Shown in pieces: positions 8,655 through 9,151 of a stretch of DNA of 9,151 nucleotides. Location of the stretch: contig JAJUFY010000074.1 of the NCBI GenBank assembly GCA_029263635.1, positions 1 through 9,151 on the forward strand, in the 5' to 3' direction. Each line of letters opens with the position of its first letter. Within the stretch, counting starts at the first letter, position 1. The notes beneath the pieces are model-generated. The model was not told the DNA's origin. It was given only the letters and a program-made list of their open reading frames with translations, and did not search any database. The DNA is from Ectothiorhodospiraceae bacterium (lineage in GTDB: Bacteria; Pseudomonadota; Gammaproteobacteria; Nitrococcales; AK92). The translations under genes and the position numbers were made by a program.

Positions 8655-8684
8655 CCGCCCTCTCCGGCGTGCGGGAGAGGGCGG
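8655..8684 (-). repeat. REP-like palindrome between acnD and prpF
   Basis: A perfect 11-bp inverted repeat, CCGCCCTCTCC at 8655-8665 and GGAGAGGGCGG at 8674-8684, encloses an 8-base loop. It lies in the 150-bp acnD-prpF gap and would be transcribed between the two genes. The CCCTCTCC/GGAGAGGG core resembles palindromic intergenic repeats that are common in GC-rich proteobacteria, but only one copy is in the window. It may protect the acnD message or reduce prpF expression. There is no U tract after it on either strand, so a simple intrinsic terminator is unlikely. Confidence 0.6.
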
Positions 8685-8729
8685 AGAGGTCACGACGCGG
8701 GCGGCGCTCCTGCGACGGAAAAAGATGCC

Positions 8730-9151
8730 CTAGCTGGCGGCCCCGGTTGCGGCCGCCGCCTCCGCCTCGAGAAAGTCCTGTGCGAAGCGCTGCAGCACCC
8801 CGCCGGCTTCGTAGATCGAGACTTCCTCATCGCTGTCCAGCCGGCAGATGACCGGTACTTCCAGCCGCTCGCCGTTGCGGCGGTTGATCACCAGCGTCAG
8901 GGTGGCGCCCGGCCGGCGCTCGCCGAGCACGTCGAAGGTCTCGGTGCCGTCGATGTCGAGCGTCTTGCGGGTAGTGCCGGGCTGGAACTGCAGCGGCAGC
9001 ACGCCCATGCCGATCAGGTTGGTGCGGTGGATGCGCTCGAAGCCCTCGGCGACGATGGCCTCCACGCCTGCCAAGCGCACGCCCTTGGCGGCCCAGTCGC
9101 GCGAGGAGCCCTGACCGTAGTCGGCGCCGGCGATGATGATCAGCGGCTGCT
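8730..9151 (-). CDS. acnD: Fe/S-dependent 2-methylcitrate dehydratase AcnD, C-terminal part
   Basis: This is the last 140 or so residues of an aconitase-superfamily protein; the gene runs off the right edge of the window. The visible part is the swivel domain with the hallmark GADYGQGSSRDWAAKGV and the following EGFERIHRTNLIGMGVLPLQF. The SSRDWAAKG segment carries active-site Ser and Arg in aconitases. AcnD dehydrates 2-methylcitrate, replacing PrpD in the AcnD/PrpF route. I call AcnD over AcnA because of the GADYGQGSSRDW form and the adjacent prpF downstream. The stop is TAG at 8732-8730, after an Ala-rich tail. The Fe/S-ligand cysteines lie outside the window and cannot be checked. Confidence 0.92.
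   Translation of the reverse strand, partial: QPLIIIAGADYGQGSSRDWAAKGVRLAGVEAIVAEGFERIHRTNLIGMGVLPLQFQPGTTRKTLDIDGTETFDVLGERRPGATLTLVINRRNGERLEVPVICRLDSDEEVSIYEAGGVLQRFAQDFLEAEAAAATGAAS

Noticed and set aside
8580..8693. Upstream extension of prpF
   Set aside because: The extension is Arg-rich, runs through the palindrome at 8655-8684, and the family N-terminus fits the ATG at 8579.

Overview
The window reads as chromosomal DNA from a GC-rich proteobacterium, most likely a gammaproteobacterium. This is an inference from the style of the SucB, Lpd, AcuI and PrpC proteins and from use of the AcnD/PrpF version of the methylcitrate cycle; I cannot name a genus. Codons in the main genes are strongly G/C-ending.

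Layout. (1) Positions 1-1992, plus strand: the 3' end of sucB (E2 of 2-oxoglutarate dehydrogenase) and a complete lpd (E3), closed by a strong GC hairpin. (2) Positions 2257-5321, plus strand: acuI-like acrylyl-CoA reductase, then prpB (2-methylisocitrate lyase) and prpC (2-methylcitrate synthase). An intrinsic-terminator-like hairpin lies between acuI and prpB. The prpB frame lacks its expected stop and runs 97 bp into prpC. (3) Positions 5322-6204: a less GC-rich stretch with no intact gene. On the minus strand it holds a decayed lipoprotein gene with RCC1-type repeats, recognisable only when pieces from several frames are joined. (4) Positions about 6205-7350, plus strand: an orphan LuxR-type regulator with no in-frame ATG start. 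(5) Positions 9151-7347, minus strand: the 3' end of acnD and a complete prpF, converging on the LuxR gene; the two stop codons share one TTAA palindrome.

How the genes fit together. PrpC condenses propionyl-CoA with oxaloacetate. AcnD with PrpF converts 2-methylcitrate to 2-methyl-cis-aconitate, and PrpB cleaves 2-methylisocitrate to succinate and pyruvate. AcuI would supply propionyl-CoA by reducing acryloyl-CoA, so the locus could link acrylate-type compounds to the methylcitrate cycle and, through succinate, to the TCA cycle whose sucB-lpd genes lie next door. These four prp-type genes are commonly found in one colinear operon; here they form two convergent units separated by the pseudogene and the LuxR gene. 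No PrpR-type regulator is visible, so the LuxR gene is a candidate but unproven local regulator.

The central enzymes are familiar. I do not see a clearly new system. The points most worth checking are the hidden RCC1 lipoprotein pseudogene, the prpB stop loss, the acuI-prpBC coupling with its internal terminator, and the split convergent layout.
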